A stretch of 64,000 nt of DNA from Manduca sexta (Eukaryota > Arthropoda > Insecta > Lepidoptera > Sphingidae). A program made the position numbers and the translations under genes. The stretch spans positions 4,462,983-4,526,982 of the forward strand of contig NC_051138.1 in assembly GCF_014839805.1 (NCBI RefSeq), given 5' to 3'. The notes under the pieces are model-generated. The model did no database searches. It saw nothing but the letters and a program-made list of their open reading frames with translations, and had not been told where the DNA came from. Of the stretch, positions 32,433 to 45,973 are shown one piece after another (position 1 is the stretch's first letter; the number at the start of each line of letters is the position of its first letter).

Positions 32433-35400
32433 TTATATAAAAAGAATTATAAAGATATATATAATTTAGTTAACCATGAAATAAACTAGAACTCGCTTTT
32501 CTGACTTACTACCCTCTCGACTACCACGACAGTACCATAAAACAACGCTATGATTTAAAATGGCCGCTCGTCGATGACGTATTTTGTTTATTTCACACAT
32601 TTTATTGGCACCGCTGGGTATAAAGCCCGGATAAAATTTCAATTGCCAGTCCCGCAGACAGCGGTGTCGTGTCTAGCAGTATATTTATTGTGTCGAAACC
32701 TAAAGTACTGCTCTTAAATAGATTTAAATGTATCTGGATGTGATAAAAAAAAATAATACTTAATTCTCTTAAAAAATAATATTCATGACGAAGGCGAACA
32801 TAGTTGTGCTTATAAGTTTAGGTACATCCAAATATTTAATTGTTATTCCAATTAAACTGCTTTTATAACTACAGACATTTTATTTTAAGACGATAAATTG
32901 TAGATGAGGTACCTATAATAGTATATTATTTTTTCAAAAACGACAGTTAGTTGAAAATATTATATTTAAAAAAAAATATTTTATACATAAAAAAACCTTG
33001 AATATTCTAGATTTGAAGTAGATAATATCAATTAAATTGATTTCATTTTACATAGTTTGAATAAAATTAAAAATGTAAATCATTACTTCAAGTCGCTTCT
33101 AGTAATTTTTATGTCTATAGTCCGAGGTAAGCCCTGTCGCTTCCACTTGAAAAATTTCAATCGTACCTCGCCGCAGACTGCGAGGCCGCAATGAAAATCC
33201 CTAAAAAACGTGAAAATTCTCGCAAAAACCCGTGTGTTGAGATACGATTACTCCCAGAACTTTTTACTATCTAAAAATACACCATTTCATTCCGATTCCG
33301 AAACCCCTAGTTCATGTTTAAAATTTCTTATAGTCCATATTATATAAACAATAAATTATATTACAAGTTACTATCCTAACAGCTCGTTACCTAACAATAG
33401 CTAAAATAGACCAATCAAATAATGTTAAAATGTTTTCTTTATAACCCGAAAATGGTGGTTAGAACAACTGTTCTCGCTAAAATAAAAGTAAAACAAATTA
33501 TGCAAAAACCAAAAACATAAATGAGACAAGCGCATAAACAAAACCCGGGCCATTCGCAGTGTAATGCGATAAATATAAAGGGACGATACAATTTTTATCA
33601 GAACGTCTGCGGCCATAAATTCGCGCTTACACGCTGGATCGCTATTGGAGCAAACGGGACGCACGTGCCCTTGTAGATAAATCTCGGTTCAAACTCGTTC
33701 ATCAAAAACGTTTTTTTTGCAATTACCACTGTTAAAACGAGTTTTTGTCCATTTTCATCTTTACTGTATAGGTAAAGTAAATGGTGTTTCCATTTTCAAT
33801 CATTGGTAAGTTTTGGTGTTACCAGGATGTTTTTAAAATTCGAAATACATTTAAGTAATACATAGTACAAATATCTTAAACGAAGTATATGTGATAACGT
33901 AATTCGAATATATATTTTGTTTACAATTTCAAATAGATACAATAAATGAGCAGTTCACTAAATTAACATTAACAAGGTTCAGAAGAATATCGTGTTATAT
34001 TGACAATGACCGTAGTATTTTAATTGTTAAGAATGGTTGTTTACGACTTATGGTAAAGAATATTGTTATTTTTGCATCAATTATCGATGGAACATCGAAC
34101 CATGGCCAACGTGGAAACCAATATTGGACCCAGAGCGATTGAAAGAAAGAAGGAAGAAAGAAAGAAAATATTTATTTGTAACAAGCAAAATTACATAATA
34201 ATTACAAATACAAAAATACTTAATCTATTCGCTCGTCACAAAAGCGACCCCAGCTCAGCATACGCTGATAAAAAAAAACTCATTAGACCATTATAAAACA
34301 AAAAATCAAGATTAAAAAAAAACAAATTTCTAACAGATACGATTTAACATAACTAACAGCAGTAATATAATACAACATCCCACAAACAAACTTCCAAACA
34401 ATGTTCCTAGAGCACTTTATTTCCATCACAACTTTAAAGTGATACGTATGTTTTATCATACACATATACATGATACAAGATAAGGTATATCATACATTAT
34501 TCATAGCAGCTAAACATGCAGCGAGAAGACGCGTGCAGAGATAATCTCCGGTGATTTACGATGGGAACTCAGTTATTTACATTGCACATATATTTACAAC
34601 TTGGCGCTTCAGACATGCAAACCGAAGAAAAGTTTTGAAATCCTTCAATGCACTTTGGGATTGTTTTGTCTTTGAGAAGAATTGTTTTGTGTAACTGTTC
34701 TTTGTTGTTTTTATAGTTAATATACCTAGTGTTGTACTTGTGTTTGGTATGATCCTAGAATGTTACCTCCTTTGATTTCGTTAAAGTCTGTTTGATAAGT
34801 ATTATGTTAAAATCTAAATGACTTGTATTTTAAATAAGTAATGGCGATGATGTAGTAAAGTTAAGCCGCATCTCATGTAACATGTAACCATCGTTTGTTT
34901 TCTTTTTAAAAACAATTCGAAAGATCCTAATTTTGTCAATATCATGTCATAAAATTTACTATATTTTATATTCTCAAGAAAAGCAATTTGGTATTTCTAA
35001 GTGCCGTTCGTACAATAGTTTACGATCTTTTCCGTAATTAGGGACACGAAATTTCCGCAGTTCATTTCCCGTTAAAAATCCAAATAAAAAAGTATTTAGG
35101 CATCCACCGGATTTTCCGATAACTCTGTTATATAAAACGCTTTTGAAAGCATTTTGTTGAAGAGTTTCAATTACCCGTCGATTTTTTCACACTTTTGCTT
35201 TTTGCTTTTAAGGAAGGAAATGTTGGTTATTTCTAATAATTGTATTGATTATAAAAAAATTATCATAACGCGTTCGTAAAATATATTTTAAATGTAACCG
35301 TATCAGCACAATATTTGATTTTTTTTTATTGCAGAAAACAGTTGCTAGGGCTTGTACACGCATTGTGTTTATGAATATACCTAGCTCATATTTTTAAGCC

Positions 35401-35532
35401 AGTCGTAAAATAAGTTTCTTTATTACATCTAATAATATTCTGAACCTCAGAAACCTAAATGGTCTATAATATGCTTCTATTCATTCAACTTCCGAATAAA
35501 AAAAATGATAGAAAAATAAAAGTTAGTCTTAC
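32433..35532. other. Long non-coding stretch, nothing firm
   Basis: A small GC-raised patch occurs at 33120-33250 ('acctcgccgcagactgcgag') and a GAAA-rich purine run at 34139-34170. No shared repeat or credible gene was found. Confidence 0.4.
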
Positions 35533-35583
35533 CTGAAACCGCCGTCTTCGTAGTTTCACACGCACGCCCATCTTCTGTTCATT
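35533..35583 (-). CDS. Candidate 51-nt internal exon (weak)
   Basis: On the minus strand 'tttttcaatttcatctcag' is a plausible 3' splice site. It is followed by 17 open codons N-E-Q-K-M-G-V-R-V-K-L-R-R-R-R-F-Q and then the donor CAG|GTAAGA. The segment is GC-richer than its flanks, a multiple of three, and open only in phase 0. The peptide is strongly basic, like a juxtamembrane or nuclear-localisation stretch. Signals this good are expected a few times by chance in 128 kb of strand, so this is a candidate only. I do not recognise the peptide. Confidence 0.28.
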
Positions 35584-36171
35584 CTGAGATGAAATTGAAA
35601 AACATTCTAAAAATAAACTAAAAATTTATTTACACAAAATCCGCTTAAATCATAAAATCCCTTATCTCTCCGAAAACACATGCAAATCATCTAATCCCAA
35701 AATAATATTTTCCAATCTGCAAATGCACCGTGATACCCGACATCCAAAGTAAATGAAATCCAAACATTATTACACGGTAAGCCGTTATGGGCTCCTACGC
35801 GGTCTTGTGCGGATTTTTCTCCACGCATACTGAAAGTACAAAGGGCTTAAGCCTCTTTGAAGAACCGCCAACATTCGTTTTACATACCTTTGTTGCGCAT
35901 CTGCTGAAATCCTTCAATTTGAAGTGGTGAATAAAAAACACTATTTTTTATTAAGCTAATCTGGCATAGTATGATTAGAAAAATATATAAAAAAAGATTA
36001 ATAGAACGATCAAGATAAGCGGACGATAGGACTTCTACTGAAATAATTAGGTGTTTAATATTTTGAGCAAGCACAGATATAATGAAGTGCAAAAATTTTG
36101 AGCAATTTGAAAAGTGTTCATGGATTAAGATTTACAGACATAGCAAAGTGAATCAATTGCATCTGATTTAA
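35584..36171. other. Non-coding, nothing recognised
   Basis: AT-rich with an incidental 70-codon minus frame. Confidence 0.35.
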
Positions 36172-36245
36172 AATGACTGAGGAGAGATGATTATTTCTCA
36201 ATAGATCATACAATTATGCTGGCATGTTTGAAAAAAGTATATTTT
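36172..36245 (-). repeat. Repeat B fragment
   Basis: 'actgaggagagatgattatt' followed by 'acaattatgctggcatgttt' matches the middle of repeat B in reverse. Confidence 0.55.
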
Positions 36246-39200
36246 GGTTTATCTAGAAACTTCGACGATATAGGTAGTTGTTTTGAATAAAACATAAAAA
36301 CTGTCATAGTGCATTATGTCGCCAATGAAACAAGGTACATTTTTGCAGACTTTCAGAGAATAAGTATGCTTCATTTCGCATTTTTAGACGGAGTGGAGGT
36401 GCAAATCGAATTTGCGTTCTCAACGAGTATTCAGAAAATTGTGTGACGGCCAGCGAAACGATCTCGATAAGGAAACTCGTTTGGATGCTTTGTACGTAGA
36501 TTTGATATACTAGACAAGGTCTTTTACTTTGAAAATTGCAATTTATATTTTATTTCGCTTTAAACGATGTATGTTTATTGGTATTCATTATTCATCGATG
36601 TAGTGCACAGAAGAACCCAGAATTTAATTAGAGCGAACAGATTGACGAGCTTAATCAGCTGATTTGTTTTAATAATGACGCTGATGTAGAAAGTCCTTTC
36701 TTACCAAGTTAAAGTAATGTTTAACAGACGCCGTAACATGCAAACAAAACTGACAAATATGATGAAGACTATTAGGTAACATTGAGGTAACATAATAGTA
36801 GGTAACATTTATGTGCTTTAGACCATTATTTACTTAACTGCTTTCTTTGTTACCACTGTATTTTGGTGGTGTAAAATTTCCGCCTATTAAAACTGATAGA
36901 ATGTTGATCTCGAATGATACATTTGCACTTTGAGATCTGATCAATGGTATCTTTAAATAATTTATATTTATTACACAGCTCAATTAGCACATGTTATAAT
37001 CAACATAATGACACTTTTTAATAAAAATGTGCTGAATTCACTTTGAACATCACACATTCTTGTATCATCGCAAACATATTAGCTTTATAAAAAAGCACCG
37101 ATAGCATAATCATCATTTCTACCTTTATTATCTAACACTTTCACAACCACGTAAAACTACTTCAACAGCACAACCATCATTTCCAGCTCCATTATCATCA
37201 ACTAGCACAGTGAACCCGACGTGAGTTGCAATAGGAAGCGCGATATGGACTATGGTGCAGCGTTGCTCCAGTGGCCTAGTGCAGCCGCGCGCATCTGACC
37301 TCGAATGCTAGTGAAAGTGAATCAATACGGGCTCTTCTTGGCTGTCACCTCTCGGCTTCCATTGTTGCAATTAGCCTGTTGATGTGTTTTAAATATGACT
37401 CAATTATACAATTCAGGATATGTTGAAGGGTTTTTATGATGAGAGTGGTGTTTAGCTTTTACACCATATTTGTGTAGTCAACTATACATTAAGCAGCATC
37501 CATCGCACCAAACAACTCCTTTGTGGACAAGGTGTTTCTGTTTTTATCAGAAACCGTGATGAATTTAGTTCCATTGTTTAATGTAAAATGAATTATGATT
37601 TTCTTTTCTCTTTGGATTTTAGTAGCAGAAATATACCATTCATATATTGTTGAATTTATTTAATAAGAAATAAACTGTAATTACAAATAACTGTGTTATC
37701 GTAAATAGGCTCCTATTCGCCTAAAAACAAATTTCACATTTCATCGCATCCCTCGATTCAATCTTCAAGATCCTTAATTATCAAGTACAAACAATTTAAA
37801 TTAAATACCTTGATAATCACGTTATCTCTCTCGGCCGAATCTTAATTAACAACAATAAAATTCTCAAGGCACCTCTGGAGGTATCCAAGTGTACAGAGAT
37901 TAACAGGGGTCTGGCCCGAGTCTCTTAGTTAAATCAACCGATTCTATAACAATGGGAAGAAGATTATCGGCATTTTGCAACGCGTCACATTTTGAATAGT
38001 AATTCTAAGATTTTCCTTTTGACTCGGGGGTTGAGGGCAAGTGATTAATTGTATTTTGATTAAGGCAATCAAGTAATACAATAATTTGCGAGATAAGTGT
38101 ATTTAAAGCTTTTTATTTCAGTGTAATAACTAAAGTTATTATTGACGAATGTGCTACATAGTGTGTTATATAAATATTTTGGAACTATTTTATCAAAATT
38201 TAGTTTCTGTGTTATTGTTCTTTCAAATAATCAAAATATTTTACCTTTAATTCGTTTTTTAACATGTTGATTAGTATGTAATAATTCTTGATTTTATACA
38301 ACTCAATGCATAAATTTCTTTATTACTAAAATTCTTCTACAATTAATGTGCTTCTACTAAAAACTTTCCTTTTGCATTTCATATACGACCGTGGTAGAGC
38401 CAAAAGACAGAAATGTGAATGTATTTTCAATCCTCCGTATTTCACTGATTTAGCATTTAGATTCCCAAATATCCTTGAAGTATGAAATTTTAATTACGTA
38501 AAATTATTTATGCGATTTCAAACCTTATGTCAATTTCGCATAAAGGAGCAAATGGCGTAAACAGGCGCATAATATGCATATGCTACGGTCCGAATTGCTT
38601 CGCACAGATCGAATTTGTCTGCAAAGTTTGAATGTTTCTGTACACGGATAGAAGTTCAAAACGGCTGTATATGGCCGAGATGAGGGGACGAGTTATTGAC
38701 GTAGACTACCCAGCTGAGGTACAAACAAACGTACAAATTAAATACGACTTCATTGGGTATTTCATTTGGCTTTTGCTAGCACGTTAGGTATGATGTACTA
38801 CGAAATTCAAACAATGGATGTGAATGCATTTGGCTAAAAAATATTAAGTACGAATAAATGTTAGTTTGTGGCAAAAAAGCGCTAGCGAATAGATTAATTC
38901 ATGAAGGTCTTTTGACTAATTTAGTCTAATATATATTATATATTATGATATAGTTGCAACATCGGACCCAATGCATTCCAGGTAAGTTATCCCATATTTT
39001 TTATTCTTACTCGACAGTGATCTCACACTATATGTCTCATGATTAGAAAAACATCGACCAGCGAAAGTTGGTCTCCCATTACACATCAATTGAGTTAAAT
39101 TAAAGTCCATTTGCATATTATTTGACAACATAAATAATCGCAATCAGATTTTTAATTATACCTGTTAAAATAATTTAAGATTGCTATAACCTAACAAAAT

Positions 39201-40059
39201 AAACGTTAAAGGCAAACTCTAAGCGTGTAATTGGATGAGGAATTGTTCAAGTAAAACTCTTGATTGGCTTCGTTTCGAGTCTTCAGATGCACTTCGACGT
39301 AATGCAGACAAGATTTATTTTAATGTTTAAGATTTTGTAGAAATGTTGCATCGAATAAATCGTACACTTGAATGTTCATTTTGGTTTAATAGGTGGAATA
39401 TTTTAATTTCATTGGAGTTTATTTTAATGAGGTCAATTTTTAGGTAGGTAATTTACGCATTTACTTGGATTAGATGGCTGGGGTGTCTTTTGAATACCTA
39501 TGAAACGAAAGTAAAGCTACCGAAAAATCACAGGTCATTTTTTAAAATCGTATTATAGTTTTCATCAGAAATTCCAGTAACCAGACTTATAAATCATCTA
39601 GTCTTTATTCCGTGTACCAGACTAACATATAAGGGGAAAATTATTACGTTTCTCACCATTAATAATACCTTAAACTTCTTGTTTGACGTGTTACTATAAT
39701 AGAGCTGTCATTCGAACATATTTCGCGACTTCGCGTCGCTCCGTCCTGAGAATGACACCTTCACCAATATAACTTGAAACGCGGTGTGAGAAACGGCGTT
39801 TGTTGAAAAGAATAAGAAAATAATTTTTATATCAATATATGATTCATAAAAATACATTTCGAAAGTTACTTATATAAGGAATATTTTGCAATGAACCAGA
39901 TAACAAATATTTATACGTCTTTAGTGAATGTCCTACCAATTATTATACAATAACATTAATCAGATATTATTTCTCTGTCACAAAAACGTAGTTCCGAAAA
40001 TAATAAAACTATAGCCATTTTATTATATGTTGTAGATCGAAAACTGAGATAAGTTAGTT
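36246..40059. other. Long non-coding stretch
   Basis: A patch at 37220-37350 is GC-raised ('gtgcagccgcgcgcatctga'). Three 'ggtaacat' motifs lie at 36773-36810. A strong donor-like CCAG|GTAAGT occurs at about 38977 on the plus strand without a convincing acceptor. Another GC-raised patch lies at 38575-38720. No gene or shared repeat was found. Confidence 0.35.
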
Positions 40060-40125
40060 TAGAGTTTTTATCCCGGAAAAACTTTATCACGCAGGTGGAG
40101 CCGCAGGCGAAAACTATACATTAAA
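40060..40125 (-). repeat. Repeat D fragment, minus strand
   Basis: 'tttttatcccggaaaaactt' with 'ggagccgcaggcgaaaacta' is the reversed 5' end of repeat D. Confidence 0.55.
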
Positions 40126-40399
40126 GACGTAGATACGTCTTTGCAATGCGTTTACTCAAGAATCGAAATCGTATCAATCGGGTTAATTTCATATACTACG
40201 CGCAATGCATGCTCTCTTTTTAGTTCGTACTGGTAGAAATACGTCAACTTTTCACATAACATGTCAAAGTGAAAACTAACGTATCTCTATAGAATATTTA
40301 ATCCTTTGATTTATTAGATAGTATGGCATATCTTTACTTTTTGATTAATCATTGCTAAAGCAGTATCCATTTTCTACGTCGCAATTGATACCGGAGGTC

Positions 40400-40565
40400 T
40401 TCATAAACTGGTCGCACGTTAGACGTACCCGTCAGACGCAGGTGATAACAGGATCGAGTAATTAGAAACTGGCGTGCCAGTTAATAACCAAGCTAAGTTT
40501 GACACGCGGATGCGACGCAGCCTCATAACTCCGACAGGACTGTCATTTCGATTAATGAATTGCGA
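40400..40565. other. GC-raised unique island
   Basis: Contains 'ctggtcgcacgttagacgta', the inverted motif AACTGGC-gt-GCCAGTT and 'cacgcggatgcgacgcagcc'. It lies between AT-rich flanks and is unrepeated. A minus-strand 87-codon frame covers it without known motifs. Confidence 0.25.
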
Positions 40566-41591
40566 ATTGAAATGTAGCAAATGGATTTCTTTATAGCATG
40601 ATAAAAAGGGTTGCAGTAAACAATGTTTGAAGAGAGTGATCAGCAAAAAGAAAATATTTTTAAATAGCTTTCCAATAAACAAATTTGTTGAACAATGTTT
40701 TGTCTTTTAGATTCTCATTTTATCTAAAGTACAATTAATTTGACATTTAAATAAGATACAAAAGAGTTATCGGTATAAACATTTATTGTTGATTGTTCAG
40801 CTAAAATAACTAAAATAACATTATTTTTTAAATCTATAGTTATTAATTCTTAATCTATAATATTTTTTAGATAAGTAGATACAAATAAAACGTATTGCAA
40901 TATTGTGATGTGTTTGGATTTGTTTTGTGTTTTGTACTTAACTGTATTTGTGTCAAATACGTTTCACACCAACTTAGTGTCCGTACGTCACATGGGTCCC
41001 TTATTGAAAATCAGCACTATAGTATCACTCAGGCTAGTACTGCAGCAAGGAGCTGAATGAGTTTTCCCATTGTTGGCAGAATGGGTATATTTGTATATTT
41101 TTCTTTATATGTTTTGTTTTTCTCTTCCTTTATTTGTCCCAATAATAAATCTGTCTTCTTCTTCTTCTACATTCCAATTTTTCAAGTTAATGCTCAATCC
41201 TAAACCTACCTTATAATTCAAAATAACCGAGACATTTTGTTGATAAAGTCCTCGAACTTGGTCGTTTCAGATAGTCATTAATTCAAGGTGAGTCCAGAAA
41301 GTTTAACCAGTAAATTAGGGTGCACTCCAAAATCATTTATATCAATTGCCTGCAGTCGCCGGACCGTTGGAAATTATTAAAACCTCAGTGAAACCGCACG
41401 CTGTAAAGGCTTCTAATTAACTTCAACGGAGCCAGATGTTGATAACTGATGCTATCGTATGCACATTGCATATGTATCGCGTAGTTGCATATGTTTAACA
41501 GAAAGTTTATGTTCATACAAAAGATTATTGCGATTGTGATTCAGTTTATTGATGAACTGAATTCTGGTTTAAATATTTTAATTTGTTAGAT
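40566..41591. other. Non-coding, possible retroposed 3' end
   Basis: Near 41090-41170 'tcccaataataaatctgtct' is followed by TTC repeats. This could be a retroposon tail but is unassigned. Confidence 0.3.
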
Positions 41592-41716
41592 GATAACAGG
41601 CCGTCATAATTGTGTCAATTGACGAAGGATAATCTCTCGTCAGTCGACATTCTATTGGACCCCTCTCCACTTACCATCAGGTGTACAGGGTCACTTTGCC
41701 GTGCACGTTAAAAAAA
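41592..41716 (+). repeat. Repeat B, 3' half
   Basis: 'aacaggccgtcataattgtg', 'ctctcgtcagtcgacattct' and 'ctccacttaccatcaggtg' are followed by an A-rich end. The 5' half is missing, consistent with 5' truncation on retroposition. Confidence 0.75.
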
Positions 41717-42954
41717 GGGTCAACTATGAGTATTAGCAAATATCTGAAAACCCCAGAGAGTATGTTAGTGGAAATATCACTGTCGAGTCAAATAATAGTG
41801 ATAATGAAGTTATTATTGAAATAAATGGCGTAAATAGTTTATAACCAGTCGTTTAGTGTTTGTATTAAAATAATTAAAGCTAATATGCAGCATAGAGTTG
41901 TGATTGTTTTCTTACAAATATAAGAAACGAAACCAACGAAAAAAGAATTACCTCGACAGGGTAGGTTTAATTTAACAGTAGCAAAAAAAAATATATGCAA
42001 GGGAGATCTCAGCTCAGAAATGCAGTTTAACAAGTTATAGAACTATTAACACCGTCGACCTGTTATATGTATCCTGATACAAATTTGTATCGGAAGGTAG
42101 TAGTTCTTAGTTGCCACAACAATGATTTTCCGAAAGTTTCTGGCAGTATGCATCTCAGTCCAACGAAAAAAGATGTCTTTTTCTACTACCTTGATGAAAA
42201 GTTCGTTATTAGCTCGGGTGACAATAATCCGCGGGTTAGAATGTTGTTGAATGTTTCTCCCTAGGTGCGTAATATACTATTATTAATTTCAAATAGATTA
42301 GATGTTCTAAATTGGAAAAATATAGATGTGCAATTCGTTCAGCTTTTCATCCAAATGCTTTACAGTATTCTATCTTGCCTTTGTGTAAAATAAATGTTTT
42401 TTATTTAAAAAAATACGTAAATAGCTCTTTAGATCTTTAGACCTACTAGTCTCGTACTCGTAATGTAATGTAGCGCGCTTGTTCAAGAAACATCCTTACA
42501 ACCGAGAAAGACAATTACGCGAATAAAATGTACTTTTTACACTGTCTAGTGTTTTTAAAGAAGCTTGCTAACTAAGTCTTACAATATAACGCTGAAACTT
42601 CTGAGCCATAAAATTAAGGAAACAAATAAGAATTATTTTTATAAAACAAATCATCACGACAGTTCAACAACTAAATTGACTTATTAGATCACATTCCTTT
42701 TTGTTAGTATACAAATAGAAAGAATATACCGCAAAGATAATCCAAATACAATTAATTGTTAAGTATATGAAATTTGAATATGTTTTATACTTAATTAGGT
42801 ATTATCTTAACATTTATGTCTTTTTTGTTTTATTTATTTGGGATGAAAATAATTGTACCACCAACCACGTTATCCACAGTTTTTACGAATACATTTTAAG
42901 TGTTACTTCCAAATTTAAGATATCACAAGGAAATTAATTATCAGACAGTTAATA
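41717..42954. other. Non-coding, nothing recognised
   Basis: Incidental frames of about 65 codons occur on both strands (41839-42264) without recognisable content. Confidence 0.35.
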
Positions 42955-43280
42955 GGTGATAGTGTAGTTGGATGTGGAATGGGCTGCCGAGAAGAATGTC
43001 CGCAGGTTCAAATCCCAAAAGCACACACCTCTGACTTATCTAAACATTATGTGTGTATTCTTTGAGAATTATCGCTTGCTTGAATGGTGAAGGAAAACAT
43101 CGTGCGGAAACCTGCATACCTGAGAAGTTCTCTATAGGAATTTTGAGGTTGTTGGAAGTCTACCAGTCCACACTAAGCCAGCGTGATGGACTATGGCATA
43201 ATCCTTCTCAATATTAGCGGAGGACCATGCCCAGCAGTGTGACATTATACAATACTGATGTTATTATTATAATTATTGGA
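42955..43280 (+). repeat. SINE A copy 5
   Basis: Head 'tgatagtgtagttggatgtg' with B box GGTTCAAATCC, the full body, and an 'actgatgttattattat' tail. It is moderately diverged: 'ggaggaccatgcccagcagt' replaces the usual 'gaggaggcccgtgcccagca'. Confidence 0.85.
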
Positions 43281-44650
43281 CATTACTTTCGATTAAATGC
43301 TTAGACTAAATAGCGTAAAGTATTTCTCCGCTTTGTAAATCAAAAATCCTTACTATTGTTCTTGGACATAGTTTGACTATCCTCATAGTCCTATAAAATG
43401 TTTCTCTACATTAATGCGGAGAAAGCGAAAAGAAAAAATAATTATTCAAAAATAGACACATCAACGGATCAAATATTAACACTCGTGCGTGCGTAAATAA
43501 TGGAAGTCGATATGCTAAAAAGCTTTTAGTTTTTCATGAACGAGAGACAGAACGTAAAAAAACAATTCCCTTTTAAAATCACGTCATTCGATATTCCTTT
43601 GTTAGGGCCAGCAATTAAAAAGGAATGAAAATGTTGGAATTTTAAAAGCTTCTATAAAATTTTAAAGTTTTTGTTTTACTCTTTTTGGTGGGTGCTGGAT
43701 TTTTTGTGTTCTGTGTTTATGATTTGTAAAAGTCTTCCGCTGTAAAACAAGTTTTAAAATCAAATGTCTCCTGATTCGCTTGGAAGATGATTTTTTTCAT
43801 ATTTTTTTTAATTCATCAAATATAATATTATGTAACTCATCAGCAACATTCTTCTAAGCCCTAGAATATCATAGATTTTAAGAAAAAAAGAGGGTCTATA
43901 TGTGTCCGTATGTCATGTTTGTGTATGTTCAATTATTTCCACGTCAATTGCGCAAAGATTTTTAAGAAATATTTTGCGTAGATTCCGTATACCTTCAAAA
44001 TCATATTGGAGAATTCGAAAATGCAAAAGTGAAATCCTCAAAATCACATGATATAAGAATGATTATTTTTGTCTTGGGTGCAGTATAGCTCAAAAATCCA
44101 TCCTTATTAAGATTATTGTTGTGAGACCTCGGATTTTACTGATACAGAGGCGAACTCTTCAAAATCCCAAAGGATTTTATTGATTTTTATTCTTATACAT
44201 ACAACATTTTCAAGATGGTGCCTAATTTAAATAGCTAAGCTAAGTATGTACTTACAAATATATTAAACAACGCTCAATATTAATTATACAGCGACTTCAA
44301 ATAATACACGAATTCAAGTATTTCGTGTTCAGTAATTACAAACATAATAAGATTAATAGCGTAACAGATTAAATTCCTGGTGTTTTAATAATTTCTTAGT
44401 AATATTTATAGAATATAGCATTTTTCAGAGGTTTTTAAAGGCGTTACATTGTTTCAATAAAAGAATAGGCCTGTGTTACCCGTTTATCAGTATTAATTCC
44501 TTTACTAAATAGATTTGCTAAACGAATTGGGTCAAGCTGTAAACAAAAATCACCAACATTCCATAAGTACCTTGTCAAAAAATAGAAAACAATCAGTTTG
44601 AATACCCAGAATTAACGGTACAAAGACTTGTTAAAACTAAACAGAAAGTA
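43281..44650. other. Non-coding, nothing recognised
   Basis: AT-rich without features. Confidence 0.4.
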
Positions 44651-44880
44651 CAAAAACTCTTGAGTCTGCCCGGAACTATCGTCACCAGTAATGGACAGCC
44701 TCTTGAAATTCGTAGCGCGCCCTCGGTCAAACTGCGCGCCCTTGCCCAAAACCCAAATTATACGTTGGGAGCAAATTGTCTCCGTTGGCCTATCTACTTG
44801 ATTTCGAGATGTCTGCTTCGTGTACAGTTGACGACAAAGCTTTGTTTATGCATGAATTGTTTACGAATAATCCGTCTATA
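44651..44880. other. GC-raised unique island
   Basis: A 103-codon plus frame (44660-44971) begins in this block, which contains 'gtagcgcgccctcggtcaaa' and 'ctgcgcgcccttgcccaaaa'. The frame's second half is low-complexity AT sequence, so a real exon, if any, would end early. No domain is recognised. Confidence 0.2.
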
Positions 44881-45952
44881 CTTATTTCAAATAGAATATA
44901 AGGTCATCATCGATAAAATATTGAGTAGGGTTATGAAATTGCATCAAAATCTACTATACTTCCTCTTGTAATTTTAAGTGAAATAAAATAGTATTCAACA
45001 CCGACTTACATGATTTATACCTAAACGGAATTCCCAAATATAACTGAAACCCATAGATTCATGGCATTATAACGTTTTAGAACATGACAAGCTTGTTAGA
45101 CACGAGCACTCGACGAAAATTCAGCTTACAAACTCGACTGTACCGTGCGAGTGCACTCCAAAAGTTAATAATTCGAAACCCGTTCTCGCTGTACTTGTCT
45201 GATTCCCCATTCATATTCATATTTATTTCGTTTCACCTATTCGCCCCGGGACGCTTCTCAAATTTAAATTTAAATCCTTAATTTTAACAAGACACGCGGC
45301 ATAACTTGCATTCGACTCGTTCTGATATTGCTCGACGGTGCGGAAACATCTCCATTGTTACGCGATTTTGAATTAAACATAATTTAAGTATTCGAGATCT
45401 CGTAATGTAAATTAGACGAGAAATGAACGTGTTTGTTATGGTTTCTTTGTTCCGTCGTGAGCTCCATGCATTGTTTGAGTGTTTAGCCTTTATTCAATTT
45501 TGAAGTTTGCGTATCAAAGAACACGTATCGCAAGTTGTGTAGGAAATGTTATGAGATAAACAGGAAATTGGAATTAAATAATGTTTATTTGTTTTTATGG
45601 TGATGTTGTAATTCCTAAGGTAGTTTTTCCAACATGTTTCTCAACTCCAAGATCCCGATACTACTAACCAAAGAATATTTTTATCTAAATAAAAATGACT
45701 ATAAGATTTTTAAATTATTAAACACTATCATTAAACTGTCATGTAACAATTAAGGCAAAATGCAATATGAAAATTAAAAAATCCTAGCCAAGTCAATTAT
45801 CAAACCAAAGCAAAACAACAAAAAAACACTTGTCGAAAACAAGCGTTCCACCAAAGAAATAGAAATACACATTATATTTAAATTAACAGCGCTTGCAGTT
45901 ACAGCGTTAATAAATTTAATTAAAAAGTCAACTACGTAATTGCGTAGAGTAC
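44881..45952. other. Non-coding, nothing recognised
   Basis: AT-rich; short incidental frames only. Confidence 0.35.
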
Positions 45953-45973
45953 TCACCTATCTTGAGATCTGCT
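45953..45973 (-). CDS. Candidate 21-nt micro-exon (very weak)
   Basis: On the minus strand an acceptor-like 'tcaattcatttcaatccag' is followed by 21 nt ending GATAG|GTGAGT, a good donor. Only one phase avoids a stop, giving I-S-R-S-Q-D inside split codons. Micro-exons of this size exist in insects, but the signal could be chance. Confidence 0.13.
   Translation of the reverse strand, partial: SRSQDR

Noticed and set aside
38950..38985. Exon ending CCAG|GTAAGT on the plus strand
   Set aside because: No pyrimidine-rich acceptor upstream, and all three phases are open over only 28 nt, so nothing supports coding.
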